Assembly (NCBI RefSeq): GCF_014633365.1
Contig: NC_068350.1
Coordinates: forward strand, 32,169,119 to 32,233,118
Direction: 5' to 3'
DNA length: 64,000 nucleotides
Origin: Diospyros lotus
Taxonomy: Eukaryota; Streptophyta; Magnoliopsida; Ericales; Ebenaceae
In this document: positions 58,124 through 64,000 of the stretch, one piece after another
Layout of the letters: each line of letters begins with the position of its first letter
Position numbering within the stretch: the stretch's first letter is position 1
Notes under the pieces: model-generated
What the model was told of the DNA's origin: nothing
Databases searched by the model: none
The model's input: only the letters and a program-made list of their open reading frames with translations
Program-made: the position numbers and the translations under genes

Positions 58124-58437
58124 TTAGACTCCTAGTCTCGGGGAGACTCTTAAGACCCCTAAGTTTCGGGGAGACCTCTCAAGCTCCTAGTCCTGAGAAG
58201 ACTTCTAAGAACCCCTGAGTCCCGAGGAGACCCCTTAAACTCCTAGTTTCAAAGAGACTTCTAAGACTCCTAATCCTGGGGAGACTCCTAATACTCCTAG
58301 TCCCAAGGAGACCCCATCAAACTCCTAGTCCTAGGAAGACTCCTAAGATCCCTAAGTCTTAAGAAGACTTCTTAGACTCCTAACTCCCGAGGAGACTTTT
58401 AAGACCCCTAGTCCCAAGGAGACCCTTAAGAGTCTTA
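58124..58437 (+). repeat. Array of eleven 25-30 bp units (CCTAGTCCCGAGGAGAC type)
   Basis: Units follow GACTCCTAGTCCCGAGGAGACTTCTAA with many substitutions. About three and a half units remain in copy 1 at 42306-42400. Confidence 0.8.
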
Positions 58438-58439
58438 AG

Positions 58440-59157
58440 ATGTCTCGTGACATGCCACAAACTTAAAATTAAACAAGTATCTGCAGCTGACCCTATTAAG
58501 CATTCACATATGTATTCGATCAAGTCTCCGGTGTCTTTTTAGGTTACCTGAAGGCCCCCCAAACATCTTACCCCTTGTCACCTCACAGCGACCAGGCCAA
58601 CCTAATAAGGCTCTTTTTCCTCTCGGAATCATTCCCAATGGGGAAGGGGTTTCTCAAGGCCCTCCAAGCATGCCTAACCTCAGGACCACAGTGTCCAATA
58701 GGGGAATTGTGCTCTATGCATCCGCATGCCATGTGCTAATTACATGTCCTAATCAGGCCATCTTTGCAATACATCTCTATCCCTATATCTATCTGAATCA
58801 CATGCATGGGGATTCCATATACATGATACACTCATATACTGAGCACATTGCTTCATGCTATATATTTATGTCATCATGACCTGTACTGATTTAGGCATCA
58901 AAAGACCTATAGGGGAGAAACTCCCATGGGCCCCTTGACTATTTTCTATTTTGCAGACCCTATAGCTCTTGTGATGATTCTACCCTTCAACTCCCCCGGC
59001 CAACGGGTCGAGCCCCCCGCTGCCTATCTCCTTTGGTGGTACCTGGCCTCCGTCTTCTCGCCTTGGACTCTGCTTTGGCTGATCCCAATACAAACAAATG
59101 TTAATTGTTGTAGTCTGGCAACAACAAAAGCCCATCTCTTAAGCTAATTGTGTTTTA
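58440..59157. other. No gene recognised
   Basis: Moderately GC-rich segment present only in copy 2. The frames at 58670-58879 and 58926-59147 are without recognisable domains. Confidence 0.35.
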
Positions 59158-59275
59158 CAATTTTATCACATACGGTCATCTTTATCTGATAAGATAATTA
59201 AATATTAAAATTCTATTTGATTTCAAAGATATACCCAACTCTTGATAAGTGTTGATGGAAGGTTACATCTTAACC

Positions 59276-59283
59276 TATAAATA
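59276..59283 (+). promoter_or_regulatory. TATA box in the LTR-like segment
   Basis: TATAAATA in AACCTATAAATAAGAG; conserved with 38033-38040. Confidence 0.45.
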
Positions 59284-59547
59284 AGAGTTTGGTCATCTCT
59301 CTACCTCAATCACAGAAAATAAATTATCGTATTGTTTTTCATCCATCATCAAGTTCATGGGTTAAGGAGAGAAATTAAATCCTGTTATTCTCTTCATCAA
59401 CTAGCAGTGTCTTCTACATCTTGTAGTCTTAATGGATCAAGGTATGTTTTATTTATTTGTATTATGTGAAAAGCATGAATATTATAAATTCTTAGGTATG
59501 GTGTTTGTTGTTTGTTGTTATCTTTACGAACAATATTATGGTTTACA

Positions 59548-59724
59548 CAGTGGCGGATCTAGTAGTGAGCTGCCCTGGGCTAAAGCCCAGGGCAGCTCAC
59601 AAAAAAATTAAAATTTATAGTGTAAATGTTTTAATTTTTTAGTAGTAGCCCACTATTAATGTTGCCCAGCCCACCCCCAATTTTGCCAAGTCCAGCCCAA
59701 CCCATCTGCCTGGATCCACCCCTG
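59548..59724. mobile_element. hAT-type MITE, 177 bp
   Basis: Terminal inverted repeats CAGTGGCGGATCTAG and CAGGGGTGGATCCAG, flanked by a perfect 8-bp duplication GGTTTACA (59540-59547 and 59725-59732), the hAT hallmark. Copy 1 has the empty site at 42570-42577 (GGTTTACC) and the third copy at 38298-38305. It contains a perfect hairpin with 17-bp arms (59565-59581 and 59584-59600). Confidence 0.95.
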
Positions 59725-60469
59725 GGTTTACAGTCTTACTTAGTCCATGTGTGTGGGTTAATGTGCCTGGAATTGTAGGAGACTAGTTAACCGAAGCCTA
59801 GAACCCTTGTGTTATAAAAAAAAATTAAAATTTGTTGTAGTGATTTGTATGAGTCGCTTCGCATTCACCTCTAGCGAGTTATCCCCTTCTGTTATGTGCT
59901 CAAATTAATAAAAAAAAATGCTTGGATTGTAGAGATCTATCTGAAGCTCCAATGACTCATCTAAGTTGTAGTTCGAGTTTGTGTTTTACTCATTGGAGGA
60001 TGAGGAATTATTTAACAATTTCTCTTCTGAGTTGGGTTCATTTTTAATTTCTTCTTTAGGTTATTAGATTCGAGTTTCAAGTCTTTGGTCATGTTCAATG
60101 GGTTTCCATCCTATGTTGAGGATGGCCAAGTTGTAGTTGTTATAATACCCAAGTGGATATTTTGGCATATGCCCAAGTGGAGAGATAAGAGTCATCAATT
60201 GATTGTGGAATTTTTTTTTTTTGAAAAAGAAAAAAAAAAGAAAATAAATCGAGAAGTTAGGTTTGGTTGTGGAGGGATAAGAGCCATTATTTTTAGCACA
60301 GTGGAAGATTTTGAAGTGGACTTCTATCTCGTCGTTTTCTTTTCATATTGAGGGACTTTTAACATATAAATCTTAATGTTTACTGCATATCTTAGTTACT
60401 AATTGGTTTGTTTGCCGACACAATCCTAGCTTCTACAACAAGTCAGTGTTTTTGGTCCCAAAGAGAGAC

Positions 60470-60475
<6 letters not shown>

Positions 60476-60503
<28 letters not shown>
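60476..60503. repeat. Poly-A tract, 28 bp
   Basis: The matching site in copy 1 (near 43334) has only about ten A, so the tract has expanded. Confidence 0.9.
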
Positions 60504-60504
<1 letters not shown>

Positions 60505-61064
60505 TGATTATGCGAGTTTTTCTCTCACAAATAGACATGCACACAGGCGCATACATACACGTACACACACCTTTTAATCAAAAACCAATCATATGGGTTT
60601 TAACCAAAAGTGGTTGGGTCTAATCAAACACTAGTGATTTGAGTTCTTAAGTTAGTTCACCTTTTAAAAGGAATCGAATAAGAAAGGGGGCGAAGGGGGA
60701 TGGGAAGGCCATTGTTGGCTTCAGTCATCACACTTTCTTACGACTTTTTGACAATGAGGTAGAGAAAAGGGGAATCATGCTTTTTCATTAACTTTTTAGA
60801 TAGGGGGAGGGGTGAAGAGTTAACATAGTGATAGGGGAAAAAGTGTTGGATGGTTAATAAAATCAAAAGAAATTGGTCATTTTCAAAAGCAAAGAGGTGG
60901 TTGATGCCTTTTCATTAAACTTAAAGGGTGTTGTGTCATTTTAGATAAGATTCAAATTACCATATTACTCTTTAGTTTAATTAAAACTTAAGAATCCGAT
61001 TATATGTGTAGGCCAATTTATAAAATAAAATAAAAAAGTTTAGATTTATTAAAATTATTGAACA

Positions 61065-62329
61065 CACTACAAGAGGTTTGATTTTTTCCGGTGGTTAAAA
61101 AACTGCCGGAAAAAGTAAAAAAACCGCCGGTAAAATTTTTACCGGCGATAATTTCATCTGTCGGAAATACGTCCGTCGGAAAATATTACCGGCGGTTTTC
61201 AACCGCCGGGAAAAAAAAATTACCGACGGTTTCTTCAAACCGCCGGTAAAAATAAGAATTCCAGACGGTTACTAAAATTTGCCGGCAAAGTTTTTTCTTT
61301 ACCGGCGGTTTAAAACCGCCGATAAAACATCATTACCGGCGGTTTAAAACGGCCGATAAAAGCCGGCTATTAAAAAACTTTTCCGGAGGTTCAAAACAGC
61401 CGGTAAAACATAATTACCGGCGGTTTAAAACCGCCAGCAAAGGTTTTATACCGGCGGTTTAGAACTGTCGGTAAAATCCGGCTATTTTAAAAAATTTGCC
61501 GGCGGTTCAAAACCGCCGGTGAAACATAATTACCGGCGGTTTAAAACCGCCGGTAAAAGCCGGCTATTTAAAAAAAATTGCCGACAGTTCAAAACCGCCA
61601 GTAATAATATCATTACCGGCGGTTTTTAAACCGCCGGCAAAGATATTCACGGCGAAAAACAAAAACGCACCAACAATACTAAAAAAAATTTACCCCAATT
61701 CCAATCACCACTTCTCTGGTTGCATGTGCGACTGATCAGTGAGCGAAGGAGGGCGAGGCCGAGGGCGATAGCGCCTGAGAGTGAGCGAGGGAGGGCGAGG
61801 CCGAGGGCGATAGCGACTGAGAGTGAGCGAGGGAGGGCGAGGCCGACTGAGAGTGAGCGAGGGAGGGCGAGGCGAGGTGAGCGAGGGAGGGAAGGCGAGG
61901 CGAGCGAGGGTGATCGAGGGAGGCAGCAAGGCGCGAGGGTGATCGAAGGAGAGAACCGATTAGGGTTTGCGGGGGGGATTTTGGAAGAAATCGAAGGGGT
62001 TAAGGACGCGCGCGGGGATTATATAGATACTATCCCCGACGGTTTTAAAACCGCCGGTGAAGGGAAAACATAACCGGCGGTTTAAAAACCGCCGGTTATG
62101 GTCAACATCACCGGCGGTTTTATAAAACAGCCGGAGATGTGTATGCTATAACCGGCGGTTTTATAAACCGCCGGTCATGTTGACTCCATAACCGGCGGTT
62201 TTAAAAACCGCCGGTAATGCTAACGTTTTACCGACGGTTTTTAAAACCGCCGGTAATGGTAATGTTTTCCCGACACTTCATAAAACCGCCGGGAAAACTT
62301 CGCCGACAATACCACTTTTCCTTGTAGTG
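61065..62329. mobile_element. Non-autonomous CACTA-type DNA transposon 2
   Basis: Ends CACTACAAGAGG and (inverted) CACTACAAGGAAAAG, flanked by ACA at 61062-61064 and 62330-62332. The empty site is kept in copy 1 at 43909-43914 (GAACAA). Both arms (61080-61640 and 62035-62300) are packed with the palindrome ACCGGCGGTTTTAAACCGCCGGT and variants, able to fold into long hairpins. The centre (61742-61960) is a GC-rich 42-bp tandem repeat. No transposase is encoded; a frame at 61720-62073 is a product of the tandem repeat. Confidence 0.95.
61742..61870. repeat. 42-bp GC-rich tandem repeat in CACTA element 2
   Basis: Units begin AGCGA(A/G)GGAGGGCGAGGC at 61742, 61784 and 61826; the next, at 61856, follows after 30 bp because 12 bp are missing. 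Confidence 0.85.
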
Positions 62330-62883
62330 ACAATCCTTTAATTTTATTAATTCGTTAACCAAACTTCTAAGTTTCTTCCAGTTATAGAGTTTCACTAGAA
62401 ATCATTTATCTTTAACATTAAATGGTAACTTAGAGGATTAGTTGGATATATAAAATGAAATATGATATAAACAATAGCGTGACTTTTAATTATCATATAA
62501 TTTCTCAATGCTTGTATTTTTTGCTTAACAAAATATTCCATAATGTTCCTCAATTTTCCCCGAAATCATCAATTAAAGGTGTCTTTTGAAGTCTTCTGTT
62601 TGATTTCTAATACCCCTTGAAGTGTTCCATCTATTTTGGTATTTGATGCCCATTTTTCTATGATGTATGATCTCATGTCTGTTTCATTTTGTTTTGTATG
62701 AATAATAAAAGAAAATATTTTTTTTGATTATTTTTAAAAACTTCTTTTAAAATTATTTAATATTAATTTAACACAAGTGCATAATTTATAATTTTATTAA
62801 AAACATAATTATCTAATTATAAATTATTTAATTGTTTCTTATTTTTTATTTTAATAAATATTTAAATATTTTATTTATAATAC

Positions 62884-62914
62884 AAAACGAGCATTGCACA
62901 AGTCACAATCTAGT
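62884..62914 (+). mobile_element. Possible Helitron 3' end
   Basis: A GCATTGCA core followed by CACAATCTAGT and then T resembles the GCATTGCAC..CTRRT terminus of plant Helitrons. No TC 5' end was located, and copy 1 lacks this stretch (near 44472). Weak. Confidence 0.25.
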
Positions 62915-64000
62915 TATCGATAACATGAATAATATCGGGAGTTACATCTACCTTAGATATTTATATTGGACTTACTTTTGAGTTGTTAACAAATAAATAA
63001 TAGTTCCAACGCAATATAACTTTACAATAAGTATTTTTCAAAATTTAGTAAGTGAAATTGATAAACTAAATTTGTAGAATAAAATTTGAGCAATGATTTG
63101 ACAATTTCATAAGTTGTTTAATTACCAACGTGCAATGCTATGTAAAAAAAGATTAGGCCTCAAGATGGTGATCTCCACTCTTTAGGTATACAAAAAATAT
63201 TACATAAATTTTTCTTATCTTTGACGATCTAAGTTTCGGAAAGCCCGAGAGGCACTCTACTTTCTCTTGTGGTTTTCTATTCTACAATTTTTTTAAAAAT
63301 TAAAAATTATTTTACGATTATAAATTTATTATTATACCTTAACAATAAGACAAGAATAAAAAATATTGGTCACGCATGCACAAAATGTAACCCAACACGT
63401 AGAAGTGCCTTTTAAGGGGAGAATAATCTTTGTTAAAAGGGGGAGAATCCCACATGTGGCGAGGTCAAATGAATCCTTTGCTAACGAAGCACTTGATCAC
63501 TTCACGCACCATCTAGAGAACAATTGTATGGCAGCCATGCATTGAATTAAGCCTGGAAAAGTGGGAATCCCTAATATTTTAGGCGATCCTCGTAGCAAGA
63601 GGAAGTCAGCTTGGCACAATATTATTCATCGTCCTATAGCCCCGAATTATCTACATATGTACAAACCCATCTTGTTTACCAAAACTTAAAAGCCAACGTT
63701 ATTATATAGTTGAGATTATGTGTTGATTAACTTAAAGTTAAGGGTCATCAATAAATTTTGCATTTGTTGTGTCATGGACAAGAGCCTATTAAAATATCAA
63801 AAAAATTCAAAAGTTCAAATTAACTTTTTGAATTGAAAGCACAAACTAAATAACTCCAACCTTCAACAATTCTTCTAAATATTTCAAGAAAAAAAAAGTA
63901 ATTATTCATAAAGAATTTTAGATCTAAAATAATTTTAAAATATTGGGATAAATATCATTCATAAAAAAGTTAATCTTAATGGGTTCCAAAATATAAGAAT

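Larger units (their letters stand above)
58028..64000 (+). repeat. Composite repeat unit, copy 2 (runs off the window)
   Basis: Starts TCGCGCCCATGAAAGAG. Contains the CCTAGTCC-GGAGAC array, a 700-bp segment without known content (58440-59157), the LTR-like segment 59158-59547, a hAT MITE, the shared body, CACTA element 2, a Helitron-like end and the right part matching 56859-57985. All frames are short; no gene recognised. Confidence 0.75.

Overview
The window is repeat-dominated nuclear DNA from an angiosperm, probably a eudicot with a medium or large genome. It is AT-rich, all recognisable coding sequence is reverse-transcriptase-type transposon protein, several primer-binding sites match plant initiator-Met tRNA, and the LTR families (Ty3 chromovirus and Tat types, Copia/Sirevirus-like types), plant RTE-type LINE, CACTA and hAT elements are typical of plants. 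I found no convincing host protein gene, tRNA, rRNA or CRISPR array. The species cannot be named from this sequence.

Layout. 1-6.5 kb: abutting LTRs, plus the 3' part of a Tat-lineage Ty3 element that carries an antisense extra ORF with its own TATA box and a 5'UTR intron. 6.5-11.8 kb and 23.56-23.67 kb: one decayed minus-strand Copia element (pol, protease, gag, leader, PBS, 5' LTR), interrupted by two solo LTRs and by a LINE. 11.99-23.54 kb: a 5'-truncated minus-strand RTE-type LINE with a 17-bp target duplication, split inside its reverse-transcriptase ORF by a complete 9.6-kb plus-strand chromovirus (13418-23013; 5-bp duplication TCTGG; gag and pol broken, an upstream 140-codon ORF intact). 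23.7-42 kb: a mosaic of solo and truncated LTRs of at least six families.

42.2-64 kb: two tandem copies of a composite repeat unit. Copy 1 (42205-44556 and 56859-57985) is split by a Ty3-like solo LTR. That LTR contains a 9.8-kb non-autonomous LTR element with no ORF, and that element's right-hand LTR contains a CACTA element. Copy 2 (58028-64000) contains a hAT MITE and a second CACTA element, both absent at the matching sites of copy 1.

Insertion order can be read from the nesting. Copia came before the LINE and the LINE before the chromovirus. The composite unit duplicated before the hAT MITE and the second CACTA element arrived. The most interesting non-coding signal is that LTRs of unrelated sequence each carry dense clusters of a short palindrome, different in each family but always built around a TCGA core (TTCGAA, GTCGAC, CTCGAG). 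Boundaries given to the base rest on TG..CA ends, PBS or PPT, target duplications or an empty paralogous site; the others are approximate and marked so.
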